DNA of 64,000 bases from DASXTC01 sp036505635 (GCA_036505635.1 DASXTC010000028.1:1-64000); one strand, 5' to 3'; counted from the stretch's first letter, positions 7,222 through 18,511 are shown. Numbers and translations: made by a program. The notes: generated from the sequence alone by a model not told the origin.

Positions 7222-9683
7222 ACGTCGAGCCGGGCCGCGCTGAGGACCAGCTCAAGATACCCGACAAGCTGCCCGTCCTGCCGCTGCGGGACCTCGTCGT
7301 CTACCCGTTCATCATCGTGCCGCTCTCCGTGAGCCGCGAGCGGTCGATCTCGGCCGTCGACCACGCGCTGGCCGGCAACCGGATGATCCTCCTGTGCGCC
7401 CAGAAGGAGAAGGAGGTCGAAAAACCGGGCTCGAGGGATCTCTACCGGATCGGGACCGTGGCGGTCATCATGCGGATGCTCAAGCTCCCGGACAACCGGA
7501 TTCGCGTGCTGGTGCAGGGCGTGGCGCGCGCCAGGGTGACTGAATTTCAGGATGGACGCGAGTTCACGCTGGCCGGAATCGAGAAGATCGCCGAGCCCGC
7601 GACCGTCGGGAGCCTCGAGCAGGAGGCGCTGCTGCGCTCCGTCAAGAAGTCTCTCGAGCGCAGCGTGTCGCTCGGCAAGTCGATCTCCTCCGAGGTGATG
7701 GTCGTCGCCTCCAACCTGGAGGCTCCGGGGCGGCTGGCGGACCTGGCGGCCTCAAACGTCGAGATGAAGATCGAGGACGCCCAGGAGATCCTCGAGACGA
7801 TCGATCCCATCGCCCGCCTCAAAAAGGTCAACGACCTCGTCAACAAGGAGATCGACCTTCTGACGATGCAGCAGGAGATCAACACTCACGCCCGCGAGGA
7901 GATCGACCGCTCCCAGCGCGAGTTCTTCCTGCGCCAGCAGATGAAGGCGATCCAGCAGGAGCTGGGCGAGGGAAACGAGCTGGCCGAGGAAGTCCAGCAG
8001 CTCCGCGAGAAGATCGCCAAGGCGAAGATGCCCCCCAAGGTCCTCGAGGAGGTCGAGCGGCAGGTCGGCAAGCTCGAGCGGATGCAGCCGGACGGCGCCG
8101 AGACGGCCACCGTGCGCAACTATCTGGAGTGGATGGTCGAGATCCCGTGGAGCAAGCACACCAAGGACAACCTCGACATCAAGAAGGCCCGGAAGATCCT
8201 CGACGACGACCACTTCGGTCTCGAGAAGATCAAGGAGCGCATCCTCGAGTACCTCTCGGTGCGCAAGCTCAACAAGGACATGAAGGGGCCGATCCTGTGC
8301 TTCGTCGGGCCACCGGGCGTCGGCAAGACCTCGCTGGGCCGGTCGATCGCGCACGCCCTGGGGCGCAAGTTCGTGCGCATCTCTCTGGGCGGGGTGCGCG
8401 ACGAGGCCGAGATCCGCGGGCACCGCCGCACGTACGTCGGCTCGATGCCCGGCCGGATCATGCAGGGGATGCACCAGGCCGGCTCGATCAACCCCGTCTT
8501 CATGCTCGACGAGGTCGACAAGCTGGGCGCCGACTACCGGGGCGATCCCTCATCGGCCCTCCTGGAAGTGCTCGACCCGGAGCAGAACAACACCTTCCGC
8601 GACCACTACCTCGGCGTCCCCTACGACCTGTCCAGCGTGCTGTTCATCGCGACGGCGAACATGCTCGAGCCGATCCAGCCCGCCTTCCTCGACCGGATGG
8701 AGGTCATCCGCCTGAGCGGCTACACCGAGGAGGAGAAGATCGAGATCGCGAGGCGTCACATCATCCCCAAGCAGGTCAAGGAGAACGGGCTGAAGGGATC
8801 CAACATCGAGTTTCAGCAGCAGGCCGTATCGCGCGTGATCTCCGCCTACACGCGGGAGGCGGGGCTGCGCAACCTCGAGCGGGAGCTGGCGACCATCTGC
8901 CGCAAGGTGGCGCGCAAGGTGGCCGAGGGGGATCAGAAGGGACGCCTGGATGTCACCGCCGTCAACGTCGAGAAGTTCCTGGGCGCCCCGCGCATCCTTC
9001 CCGAGGAATCGCTCAAGGCCAACCGCGTGGGCGTGGCCACGGGCCTCGCCTGGACGGCCGCCGGTGGGGACATCCTCTTCATCGAGGCCACCACGATGCG
9101 GGGCCGCGGCCTGCTCATGCTCACCGGCCAGCTCGGCGAGATCATGCGGGAGTCGGCGCAGGCCGCCCTCTCGTACGCGAGGGCGCGGGCCCAGTGGCTC
9201 GGCATCCCCGACAAGTTCTTCGAGACCCATGACATTCACGTGCACGTGCCGGAGGGTGCGATCCCGAAGGACGGCCCCTCGGCGGGAATCACGATGGCGG
9301 TGGCGATGTTCTCGGCGGTGTCGGGTCGCCCGGTGCGTCACGACGTCGCGATGACCGGCGAGATCACGCTTAGGGGCCAGGTCCTGCCCGTCGGCGGAAT
9401 CAAGGAGAAGATCCTGGCCGCGAAGCGGGCCGGGATCACCTCGCTCATACTGCCCGAGCTGTGCCGGCGAAGCCTGGAGGAGATCCCCGCCGACATGAGG
9501 AAGAACCTCAAGTTCATCTTCGTGGAGAGCGTGGACGAGGTCTTCAAGGCGGCGCTCGCGGATCGGCGCACCGGCGCCCGCGAGCCGGGCGCCGGACGTC
9601 AGGGGCACGAGCCGAAGGGCGCGAGCGCCCGAGGGAAGAAGCCGCATCGGGTCGCCGTCATCCACGCCTCCCCGCGCGACTGA
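7218..9683 (+). CDS. lon: ATP-dependent Lon protease (LonA)
   Basis: 821 aa with the full LonA plan: N-terminal substrate-binding domain (about 15-215), coiled coil, AAA+ module with Walker A 'GPPGVGKTS' near residue 364 and Walker B 'FMLDEVDK', then the serine-lysine peptidase domain. The catalytic dyad is Ser688 in 'KDGPSAGI' and Lys731 in 'GGIKEK', with the same 43-residue spacing as in E. coli Lon. A basic tail of about 40 residues follows. A cytosolic hexamer degrading damaged and regulatory proteins. Translationally coupled to hsp20 (ATGA). Confidence 0.96.
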   Translation: MNVEPGRAEDQLKIPDKLPVLPLRDLVVYPFIIVPLSVSRERSISAVDHALAGNRMILLCAQKEKEVEKPGSRDLYRIGTVAVIMRMLKLPDNRIRVLVQGVARARVTEFQDGREFTLAGIEKIAEPATVGSLEQEALLRSVKKSLERSVSLGKSISSEVMVVASNLEAPGRLADLAASNVEMKIEDAQEILETIDPIARLKKVNDLVNKEIDLLTMQQEINTHAREEIDRSQREFFLRQQMKAIQQELGEGNELAEEVQQLREKIAKAKMPPKVLEEVERQVGKLERMQPDGAETATVRNYLEWMVEIPWSKHTKDNLDIKKARKILDDDHFGLEKIKERILEYLSVRKLNKDMKGPILCFVGPPGVGKTSLGRSIAHALGRKFVRISLGGVRDEAEIRGHRRTYVGSMPGRIMQGMHQAGSINPVFMLDEVDKLGADYRGDPSSALLEVLDPEQNNTFRDHYLGVPYDLSSVLFIATANMLEPIQPAFLDRMEVIRLSGYTEEEKIEIARRHIIPKQVKENGLKGSNIEFQQQAVSRVISAYTREAGLRNLERELATICRKVARKVAEGDQKGRLDVTAVNVEKFLGAPRILPEESLKANRVGVATGLAWTAAGGDILFIEATTMRGRGLLMLTGQLGEIMRESAQAALSYARARAQWLGIPDKFFETHDIHVHVPEGAIPKDGPSAGITMAVAMFSAVSGRPVRHDVAMTGEITLRGQVLPVGGIKEKILAAKRAGITSLILPELCRRSLEEIPADMRKNLKFIFVESVDEVFKAALADRRTGAREPGAGRQGHEPKGASARGKKPHRVAVIHASPRD

Positions 9684-9697
9684 TCGCCGCCTCCACG

Positions 9698-9706
9698 TGA
9701 TACCCT
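9698..9706 (+). promoter_or_regulatory. Possible extended -10 of thiL
   Basis: TGA followed by TACCCT (9701-9706), 7 nt before the GTG start of thiL and without a Shine-Dalgarno or obvious -35. This arrangement suggests a leaderless transcript. Confidence 0.4.
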
Positions 9707-9713
9707 GAGCCGC

Positions 9714-10766
9714 GTGAACCTGAGGCGGCTCGGGGAACGAGGCTTCATCGAGGAGCTCCGGCGGAGGTTTCGTGGCGTGACGCCCCCGGCGCCGGAGGGG
9801 ATCGGCGACGACGCGGCGCTCTTCCATCCCCGCCACGGCCCCCTTCTCCTCACCACCGACTGCCTGATCGAGTCGCGCCACTTCCGCCGCGGTGAGCCAC
9901 CCTACCTGCTGGGCCGCAAGGCGCTTGCGGTCAACCTGAGCGACGTCGCCGCCATGGGAGGGCGCCCCGCGGCGTTCCTCCTGACGCTCGGGATCCCCGA
10001 CGATCTTCCCGCCCGGTTCCTCGACGATCTCGTGGAAGGGATGGCCTCCTCGGCCAGGGAGCACGGCGTCGATCTGATCGGCGGCGACACCTCCTCGTCG
10101 CCCGGACCCCTGGTCATCTCGATCACGCTCCTCGGCACCGCACGGGCCGGGCGCGGGACGCGGGCGCTGACGAGAACGGGGGCGGCCCCGGGTGACGCCA
10201 TCTGCGTGAGCGGCCCCCTGGGAGGCTCGGCCGCCGGGCGGCGGCTGCTCGAGTCGGGATGGCGGGCGAGGCTCGACGGGCGGCGCCGGGCGCTGGTGGG
10301 GGCCGCGCGACCGGCCGGCGCTCCGGCGCTCCTCCCCGTGCGGGCCCTGGAAGCTCTGCGAAGCCACCTGGATCCCCGGCCCCGCCTGCGTCTGGGGCGG
10401 CTGCTCCTCGAGAAGAGGATCGCTTCGTCGGCAATCGATCTCTCCGATGGGCTCTCGATCGACCTGTCGCGTCTGGCTCGGGCCTCCGATGTGGGGGCGC
10501 GCCTGCTTGCCCCCGCCATCCCGATCGCCGACTGCGCCCGGGCGGTCGGAGGCGCGCTCCATGTCAGCCCGCTCGATCTGGCTTTGCACGGGGGAGAGGA
10601 CTACGAGCTGCTCTTCACGGTCCCGGCCGCGAAGCAACGTCTGCTCGCGAGGACCGGCGCCCTGACGATCGGCCGCATCACGGGAGCCACCGGGGGCCTG
10701 AGGATGGCCGAGCCTTCGGGACGGGAGCGCCCCCTGGCCATCGCCGGCTTCGATCACTTCAGATGA
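9714..10766 (+). CDS. thiL: Thiamine-monophosphate kinase
   Basis: 350 aa of the PurM/ThiL (AIR synthase-like) fold. 'GIGDDAALF' and 'LLTTDCLIESRHF' near the N-terminus bind Mg-ATP; 'KALAVNLSDVAAMGG' and the later 'IDLSDGLSIDLSRLA' and 'HGGEDYELLFTV' are family signatures. It phosphorylates thiamine monophosphate to the active diphosphate cofactor. The GTG start lies 30 nt after lon. No other thi gene is adjacent. Confidence 0.93.
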   Translation: MNLRRLGERGFIEELRRRFRGVTPPAPEGIGDDAALFHPRHGPLLLTTDCLIESRHFRRGEPPYLLGRKALAVNLSDVAAMGGRPAAFLLTLGIPDDLPARFLDDLVEGMASSAREHGVDLIGGDTSSSPGPLVISITLLGTARAGRGTRALTRTGAAPGDAICVSGPLGGSAAGRRLLESGWRARLDGRRRALVGAARPAGAPALLPVRALEALRSHLDPRPRLRLGRLLLEKRIASSAIDLSDGLSIDLSRLARASDVGARLLAPAIPIADCARAVGGALHVSPLDLALHGGEDYELLFTVPAAKQRLLARTGALTIGRITGATGGLRMAEPSGRERPLAIAGFDHFR

Positions 10767-10794
10767 ATGGCCGGCCGAAAGATCTCCTCCTGCG

Positions 10795-10823
10795 TTGACG
10801 CCCCGTAAATGATTGACTAGATT
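10795..10823 (+). promoter_or_regulatory. Promoter of the sigma/pilus operon
   Basis: TTGACG (10795-10800), a 17-bp spacer and TAGATT (10818-10823), in the 190-bp gap before the ECF sigma gene. The predicted leader is about 130 nt, long enough to hold regulation. It looks like a housekeeping rather than an ECF promoter. Confidence 0.6.
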
Positions 10824-10957
10824 AAGGGTTTCGTCATTCACGCCTCCCGGCGGAATGATGCGACTAGACGCCCGCCCTCCATGCTTCGTACTGGGGGATG
10901 AACCGCAACGCGCGTGCGTGAATCCGCCGGGCCCTTCGACCCGGAGCCGGAACAGGA

Positions 10958-11539
10958 ATGGTGGATGAACGCGAGCTGATCCGGCGCGCGCGGCGCGGAG
11001 ACCATCAGGCCTTCGAGCTGCTGGTCGGGCTCAAGCGCGAACGGGCTTTCCGGATTGCCTTCAACATCGCCGGCAACGAGGACGACGCGAAGGACATCGC
11101 GCAGACGGCCTTCATCAAACTGTGGTCCTCGCTGAGGAGCTTCGACGAGAACTCACGCTTCGACCCCTGGTTCTTCAGGATCGTGGTGAACCTGGCGATC
11201 GACTCCTACCGCAAGGCGCAGCGCGGGCCGCGTCTGGTCGCGCCCCCCTCCGATGACGAGGCGGGAGCGTTGCCCGCCGCGGTCCTGCCGGGCGCCGACG
11301 CGGGGCTGATGCGGGCGGAGCTGAGTCGGATCTTCAACCGGTTGGCGGCCGAGCTGGCCCCGGCGCAGCGCGCGGTCTTCACGCTGAAGGAGATCGAAGG
11401 GGTGCCGACCGATGAGATCGCGAAGATCCTGGGGATACGGACCTCCACCGTGAGAAACCACCTGATGCAGGCGCGCCGGATCCTTCAGGAAGGGCTCCGG
11501 CGCCATTACCCTGAGTACCTCAGAGGCCCGAGCAGATGA
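10958..11539 (+). CDS. ECF (RpoE-type) sigma factor
   Basis: 193 aa with sigma region 2 ('AFELLVGLKRERAFRIAFNI' then 'DAKDIAQTAFIKLW') over about residues 15-85 and region 4 ('AVFTLKEIEGVPTDEIAKIL') over about 130-185. No region 1.1 or 3, as expected for the ECF group. It heads the pilus/secretion operon and its stop overlaps the start of a putative zinc-finger anti-sigma gene (ATGA at 11536), the standard sigma/anti-sigma arrangement. Its regulon probably includes envelope or filament functions, but that is inferred only from position. Confidence 0.9.
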   Translation: MVDERELIRRARRGDHQAFELLVGLKRERAFRIAFNIAGNEDDAKDIAQTAFIKLWSSLRSFDENSRFDPWFFRIVVNLAIDSYRKAQRGPRLVAPPSDDEAGALPAAVLPGADAGLMRAELSRIFNRLAAELAPAQRAVFTLKEIEGVPTDEIAKILGIRTSTVRNHLMQARRILQEGLRRHYPEYLRGPSR

Positions 11540-12135
11540 GCCGCGGCTCGACCGAGATCTTCGACTGCGACCGGGTCAACGCCTATCTCGATTCCTACCT
11601 GCTCGGTCAGGTGCCGCCCCCTGAGCGCCGCGGGATGCGCCTTCACATCCACCGCTGCCCCGCCTGTTTCCAGAAGGCCTCCGAGCGCGATCCGCTTCAG
11701 CTCTTCGCGCCGCTGGCCGACCAGGAGCGCCCGGAGGCGACCTGGGAGGGGTTCTGGCCGGCGATCCGGGAAGGGATCGAGCGTGAGGAGACGCGGCGCC
11801 TGGCGCGCCGGAAGTGGCTGAGCGCCGCCGCGCTCGCGATCGTCGTCACCTCGGTCGGGCTGATCGCCACCCGCTACCTCGTGCGCCGCGCCGAACCGGT
11901 CCCCGTGGCCATGGCGGGCCGGACGACCGTCACACCGCCTCCTCCGGAGCGACACAGCGCCGCCGCGCCGCTCCCCCAGACGGTCGAGCGGGTGCGCACC
12001 GAAGGCTCACGCGAGGTGCAGATCTACACCATGAACTACTACGACCAGCCGGCCGCCGCGACCCTCGAAGGGGCCGCCGGCCCGGGACGCCTCACCGAGC
12101 TGGTGCTGATCGTGGACGCGGGGATCGAGCTGTGA
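11536..12135 (+). CDS. Putative zf-HC2 type anti-sigma factor
   Basis: 199 aa. The N-terminal region has 'CDRVNAYLDSYLLGQVPPPE' and 'HIHRCPACFQKA', matching the HxxxCxxC zinc-binding anti-sigma motif over about residues 10-55. One membrane segment lies at about 94-113, followed by a periplasmic tail of about 85 residues. It would hold the upstream ECF factor at the inner membrane until a signal releases it. Its start overlaps the sigma stop and its stop overlaps the next GTG (GTGA at 12132). The tail does not resemble a known sensor domain. Confidence 0.78.
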   Translation: MSRGSTEIFDCDRVNAYLDSYLLGQVPPPERRGMRLHIHRCPACFQKASERDPLQLFAPLADQERPEATWEGFWPAIREGIEREETRRLARRKWLSAAALAIVVTSVGLIATRYLVRRAEPVPVAMAGRTTVTPPPPERHSAAAPLPQTVERVRTEGSREVQIYTMNYYDQPAAATLEGAAGPGRLTELVLIVDAGIEL

Positions 12136-12833
12136 GCCAGCGCGTCGCTCGCGTCGCCTGCGCGCTCCTTCTGGTCGCGGCCTTCGCGCACCCCGCCCCG
12201 GCCCAGGAACCACCACTGGTCTCGAGAACCTACACGGCCCACTACCGGGGCGTGGACGAGATCGTCGCGCTGATACAGCCCGTCATCAGCGACCGCGGGT
12301 CGTACGCGGTGCACCCGAAGATCAAGTCGGTCACGGTGACCGACACCTCCGAGATCCTGGCCCGCCTCGACGAGCTGATGACGGAGTTCGACCTGCCGCC
12401 GCGCGCCGTCAAGCTGGTGGTGCAGCTCATGCGCGCGGAGGAGGGGACCCCGCAGGAGAAGCCCCAGAGACGCATGGGGGTCCCGCCGTCGGTCATCCAG
12501 GACGTCACGAAGTGGGGCGTCATCACGCCAATCGGCAGCGCCGCGGTGGTCACCGCCGAGAACGAGACCGGCTCGGTCGCCCTGGGGGACGAGTACCGGG
12601 TGCGGTTCGAGGTGGGCTCCGTGTCGCCGCGGATCGGTGTCATCCGGGTGGAGAGGTTCGCGCTCGAGAAGATCCGCCGCGGGGCGGAAGGCCAGCCGCG
12701 TCCCGTCAACACGATCCTGGATCTCGTGCTGAACCTGAAGGCCGGCGTCACCACGGTGCTGGGGGCCACAAGCAGCCAGGACTCGCGCCAGGCGCTCTTC
12801 GTCTCCGTGACCGCCACCTCGCAGGAGCCTTAG
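12132..12833 (+). CDS. Secreted small protein with secretin N-type domain
   Basis: 233 aa from a GTG overlapping the previous stop. A signal peptide ends near 'APAQ' (about residue 24). Then comes an N-domain of the secretin_N/NolW type: 'YRGVDEIVALIQPVISDRG' followed by 'KSVTVTDTSEILARLDELM' and 'DLPPRAVKLVVQLMRAE', the fold that forms the periplasmic rings of secretins. The beta-barrel pore module is missing; the rest is a beta-rich region with no evident family. It may be an accessory periplasmic ring or a regulator touching the main secretin encoded 7 kb downstream. Function is inferred from fold and position only. Confidence 0.65.
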   Translation: MSQRVARVACALLLVAAFAHPAPAQEPPLVSRTYTAHYRGVDEIVALIQPVISDRGSYAVHPKIKSVTVTDTSEILARLDELMTEFDLPPRAVKLVVQLMRAEEGTPQEKPQRRMGVPPSVIQDVTKWGVITPIGSAAVVTAENETGSVALGDEYRVRFEVGSVSPRIGVIRVERFALEKIRRGAEGQPRPVNTILDLVLNLKAGVTTVLGATSSQDSRQALFVSVTATSQEP

Positions 12834-12836
12834 GCG

Positions 12837-14054
12837 ATGGCCGACTTCATCTGCAAGCTGGGCACGTCGACCGGTCAGGTGGTCGAGCGCACCTACTCCG
12901 CGCAGACCGAGGACGACCTGAGGCGCCAGTTCGAGACCCAGGACTTCCTCGTCTTCTCGATCCGGAAGAAGGCCGCGGCCGCGGCGCTGCTGGATTTCTC
13001 GGCCTTCCGGCGCAAGAAGATCGCGGCCAAGGAGTTCCTGGTCTTCAACCAGGAGCTGGCCTCGCTCATCAGCGCCGGCCTGCCGATCATCTCGAGCCTC
13101 GACATCCTGATCGAGCGGCGCAAGAACCAGCTCTTCAAGGGAATCCTCGGCGACATCCGTGACCAGGTGAAGAGCGGCGCCTCGCTGTCGGAGGCGTTCG
13201 ATTCCCACGGCGACGTGTTCCCAAGGCTCTACGCCTCCTCGCTGGCCTCCGGCGAGCGCTCGGGCGAGATCGTCAGCGTGCTCAAGCGCTACATCAGCTA
13301 CACCAAGACCGTCATGGCGCTGCGCAAGAAGGTCGTCTCGGCGATGATCTACCCGGCGATCCTCTGCACGATGGCCATCGGTCTGGTCGTGCTCCTCCTG
13401 GTCTTCATCCTGCCGAAGTTCCAGGATTTCTTCGAAGGGATGCACGCCGAGCTGCCGGCCCTGACCCTGGCTCTCCTGTGGGTCGCCGGCACGTTCCGCT
13501 CGTACCTCCTGTTCATCGCGCCCGCGGTGGCCCTGGCGATCACCGGTCTCGTCCTGTACAAGCAATCGGAGAAGGGGGCCACGGCGTGGGACTACCGCAA
13601 GATGCGCCTGCCAGTGGCGGGCCGCATCTTCATCAAGTACGCCATCTCCCGTTTCTGCCGGACCCTGGGGACCCTGGTGCAGGGGGGAATCCCGCTCGTC
13701 ACGTCACTGGAGATCTCCGCGCGCGCGGTGGGCAACCGCGCCTTCGAGAAGGAGATGCTGGCGGTGGCGCGCAAGGTCCGCGAGGGGCACCCGCTCTGGG
13801 AGTCGCTGGAGAAGACCGGCCTGATGACCGACATGTCGGTGGAGATGATCAAGGTCGGCGAATCGACCGGCGCCATGGAGGAGATGCTCACCAACGTGGC
13901 CAACTTCTACGACGAGGAGATCGATTCCGAGCTGACGACGATCGTCGCCCTGATGGAGCCGGCGATGCTCATCTTCATGGGTCTCGTCGTGGCGACGATG
14001 ATCCTGGCGATCTACCTGCCCCTGATACGGGCCTCCGCGGCGGCTTCGGCCTGA
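12837..14054 (+). CDS. pilC: Type IV filament inner-membrane platform protein PilC/GspF
   Basis: 405 aa with two GspF domains (about residues 70-195 and 275-395) and three to four membrane segments, near 170-190, 215-240 and at the C-terminus. 'FNQELASLISAGLPI' and 'GESTGAMEEMLTNVANFYDEE' are family signatures. It forms the rotating or anchoring platform that couples the PilB ATPase to pilin polymerisation. AGGAG precedes the ATG. Followed within 11 nt by pilB. Confidence 0.92.
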   Translation: MADFICKLGTSTGQVVERTYSAQTEDDLRRQFETQDFLVFSIRKKAAAAALLDFSAFRRKKIAAKEFLVFNQELASLISAGLPIISSLDILIERRKNQLFKGILGDIRDQVKSGASLSEAFDSHGDVFPRLYASSLASGERSGEIVSVLKRYISYTKTVMALRKKVVSAMIYPAILCTMAIGLVVLLLVFILPKFQDFFEGMHAELPALTLALLWVAGTFRSYLLFIAPAVALAITGLVLYKQSEKGATAWDYRKMRLPVAGRIFIKYAISRFCRTLGTLVQGGIPLVTSLEISARAVGNRAFEKEMLAVARKVREGHPLWESLEKTGLMTDMSVEMIKVGESTGAMEEMLTNVANFYDEEIDSELTTIVALMEPAMLIFMGLVVATMILAIYLPLIRASAAASA

Positions 14055-14064
14055 GGGCACGCGC

Positions 14065-15724
<1,660 letters not shown>

Positions 15725-15735
<11 letters not shown>

Positions 15736-16807
15736 CCTTCTGAGCTTCGACATCAAGAGCCTCAAGCTGCCGCGGTGGATGACACCGCGTTCGCCGGCCG
15801 ACCTCTCGGGCGGCGGACTGATGGTCTCCTACCCGCCCGTGGCGATGGACATCGGGGCGACGCAGCTCGCCCTGGCCCGCCTCACGCGGGACAAGGAAAA
15901 GAAGTGGAATCTCACGTCGTACGACACCATCGATGTCGCTCCTGAGATTCTCGACAGCGAGGCGTTCAAGGCCCGCGTCAGGGCTCCCGACAGGCTGCGG
16001 GCGATGGTGTCCGGCTCGCTCCAGAGGGAGGGGATCAAGACCCGCGCGATCTCGGTGGTGCTCCCCGATCACCTGGCGCGCGTCGCGCTGCTGCCATTCG
16101 AGGACCTCCCCAGGACGCGCCGTGAGGTGCTCGATCTGGTGCGATGGAAAATGAAAAAGGCGGTCCCCTTCAAGGTGGAAGAGGCGACCGTGGACTACCA
16201 GGTGATGCCGGGGATGGAGGCCGATGGAGGCGCGGCCCCGGGGTACACGCTGCTGGCGGTCCTGATCCCGTCCGCCAGCGTGGAGGAGCACGAGTCGATT
16301 TTCACGAAGCAGGGGATCCATGCCGGTCTGATCGACCTGAGCTCCTTCAGCCTGGCCAGCCTCTACCGATCGGTCGCGGAGCGGGAGGTCCCCGCCGGCG
16401 ACTTCATGATGCTCAACGCGACCTCTGTGTTCTTCACCGCGATGATCTTCCGCGACGGGAGACTGATCTTCTACCGGTGCAAGGCCACCGGCGCGCCGTC
16501 GGAAGGAAACGGCGAGGCGGCCTCGCGCATGCTGCGCCGGGAGGTTCAGGCCTCGCTCATGTATTACCAGGAGCGCCTCCGCGGGACCTCGCTCGCGCGG
16601 GTCTACATGCGGCTCGTGGGACACGAAGCGGATGGGATCACCGGCGCCTTCGAGCAGGCCCCGCTGGCCGCGCCACCCGAGCTGATCGATCCGGGCAAGG
16701 TGGTCAAGGTCGGCGGGAGGATCACGGCCCTGGGACCGGAGCGCGCCGCCGACCTCCTCCAGCGCCTCGCGCCGGCGGTGGGAGCCGCCCTGGGGAGGAG
16801 CGCATGA
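15725..16807 (+). CDS. pilM: Type IV pilus assembly protein PilM
   Basis: 360 aa, actin-like (FtsA/SHS2) family: 'AMDIGATQLALARLTRDK' at about 38-55 is the phosphate-1 motif, and 'VRWKMKKAVPFKVEEA' is typical of PilM. Cytosolic partner of the PilN tail in the alignment subcomplex. The TTG start at 15725 lies within pilB and is preceded by AAGGTGA; ATG 15779 is an alternative that would remove 18 residues. Order pilM-N-O-P-Q follows the canonical type IV pilus alignment operon. Confidence 0.87.
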
Positions 16808-16817
16808 GGTCCGCGTC

Positions 16818-17894
16818 ATGATGAAGCCACCGGCGATCAACCTGTCGCGGCGTCCTTTCAGGAACAACACCGTCTACTACGCCGTCTTCGGGAGCTGTTT
16901 CGCGCTCCTGGCCGCGGCCAGCGGGTACAACGCCTACGACTTCGCCCGCACGGGAACCGACATCACGCGCCTCGAGCAGGAGCTGGTCACGAGGACCGCT
17001 CGCTACGGGGAGCTCGGCGCCGAGGTCGAGAAGATGAAGGGAGACGTCGCCCGGATCGATCTGACGACGCTCAACAGCAAGTCCAACTTCGCAAACGGGC
17101 TGATCCTGAGCAGGCTCTTCTCCTGGTCCAGCCTCTTCGACCGGCTCGAGGACCTGACCCCCTCGGAGGTCAAGATCCGGTCGATCCGTCCCACGATCAG
17201 CCCGAAGGGGATCGACATCCAGGTGGACGGGCTGGCGCGCGCGCCGGACGCGCTCTACGAGTTCGAAAAGGAGCTCGACGCTTCGGGCTATTTCACAGGG
17301 GTCTATCCCCTCAGCGAGAGCAATCGCGAGACCAAGACCGAGCTCAACTTCAACCTCCTGATGAATTACATTCCGGCAGGCAGGGCCGGCGCGGCCTCAG
17401 AGTCCCCCGCGACACCGACCGCCGGGATCCCCCAGCCCGAATCGCCCGCGGAGCAGGGCGCTCAGGCCGCCGGGGGCGAGACGCCTGCGGCCGCGGCCCC
17501 CCCGGCCGAGGCGTCGCAGGCGCCCGCGGAGGCGCCGGCGTCGCAGGGACCGGCCGCCGGGACGGCGAATCCGCCATCGAGCGCGGAAGGAGGCGACAGG
17601 GCCGCCGGGGAGATGGCCCACGCTCCCGCGCCGCCCGCGTCCCACACGGGCAGGTCTCCCCGCGAGATGACCAACAAGGAGATGATCGACTCGCTCGGCC
17701 AGGAGCGCTTCGTGCGCATGCGGGGAAAGTTCACCGCGAAGAGCGGGCCGGAGGCGGGCCTGACGAACGACGAGTACATCAGGAAGCACGGGTTCGAGGC
17801 ATTTCTGAGGGCCCGGGGCGCGTTGGACTGGGCTGCGCAGAACCCGCCGGCGCGGCCCGCCAGGGCCTCCGCTCCGAGCGGGGGCAAGCCATGA
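16818..17894 (+). CDS. pilN: PilN-like alignment protein with extended C-terminus
   Basis: 358 aa, against about 180-210 for ordinary PilN. It begins with the PilN motif 'INLSRRPFRNN', one membrane segment (about 20-40), a coiled coil, and the ferredoxin-like periplasmic domain to about residue 190. An Ala/Pro/Glu-rich linker (about 190-275) then leads to an unusual charged terminal module of about 70 residues beginning 'MTNKEMIDSLGQERFVRM'. PilN links PilM in the cytosol to PilO and PilP in the periplasm. The extra module is not a family I recognise. Confidence 0.83.
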   Translation: MMKPPAINLSRRPFRNNTVYYAVFGSCFALLAAASGYNAYDFARTGTDITRLEQELVTRTARYGELGAEVEKMKGDVARIDLTTLNSKSNFANGLILSRLFSWSSLFDRLEDLTPSEVKIRSIRPTISPKGIDIQVDGLARAPDALYEFEKELDASGYFTGVYPLSESNRETKTELNFNLLMNYIPAGRAGAASESPATPTAGIPQPESPAEQGAQAAGGETPAAAAPPAEASQAPAEAPASQGPAAGTANPPSSAEGGDRAAGEMAHAPAPPASHTGRSPREMTNKEMIDSLGQERFVRMRGKFTAKSGPEAGLTNDEYIRKHGFEAFLRARGALDWAAQNPPARPARASAPSGGKP

Positions 17895-18511
17895 GCGGTA
17901 CGAGGAAATACCTGGCCGACTTCGACGTGCGCGAGAAGGCGGGCCCGATCACCGTCCTCATTCTCGTTTGGCTCGGCCTGAACCTGGCCTTCGCCTTCGT
18001 CGTGAACGTGCCCCGCGGCCGGCGGGTCACCTCGCTGGACGAGGCCGTCGCCGAGGCCGGCAGCGCGCTGTCGAGGAAGGAGCAGGAGGTCGGCCGGCTT
18101 CGCGACCACTTCAACCGCGTGATCGAGGGGCGCGCGAGCCTGGATCGGTTCTACGGCGAGGTCCTCTCGACCAAGCGCGAGAGGCTGATCAGCTTCCAGA
18201 GAGAGATCCGCGAGATCGCGCGCCAGTTCAACATCAGCGTCGAGACGATCACCTATCCGCGCGAGAGCTACCCGAAGGACAAGGTGACCAAGTTCAGCGC
18301 GACGATGCCGCTCACCGGTTCGTACGAGAACCTGCGGCAGTTCATCGACACGATCGAGCGCAACCCGAACTTCATCGTGGTCGAACAGATCGAGCTGACC
18401 AACTCGAAGGAAGGCGGCATCATCCTGAGCCTCGCCATCCAGCTCTCGACCTACTTCCTCGATCCGGACCAGAGCGACCAGGAGCTGGCCGGTGGCGGGC
18501 GTCGAGGATGA
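17891..18511 (+). CDS. pilO: PilO-like alignment protein
   Basis: 206 aa: a short cytosolic N-terminus, one membrane segment (about 22-38), a coiled coil (about 45-110) and a ferredoxin-like domain containing 'LTGSYENLRQFIDTIERNPN', which is characteristic of PilO. It forms the periplasmic heterodimer with PilN. The start overlaps the pilN stop (ATGA at 17891). Confidence 0.87.
   Translation: MSGTRKYLADFDVREKAGPITVLILVWLGLNLAFAFVVNVPRGRRVTSLDEAVAEAGSALSRKEQEVGRLRDHFNRVIEGRASLDRFYGEVLSTKRERLISFQREIREIARQFNISVETITYPRESYPKDKVTKFSATMPLTGSYENLRQFIDTIERNPNFIVVEQIELTNSKEGGIILSLAIQLSTYFLDPDQSDQELAGGGRRG

Noticed and set aside
8550..10841. 763-codon open frame antisense to lon and thiL
   Set aside because: A shadow of the high-GC codon third positions; composition is low-complexity and both sense genes are unmistakable.
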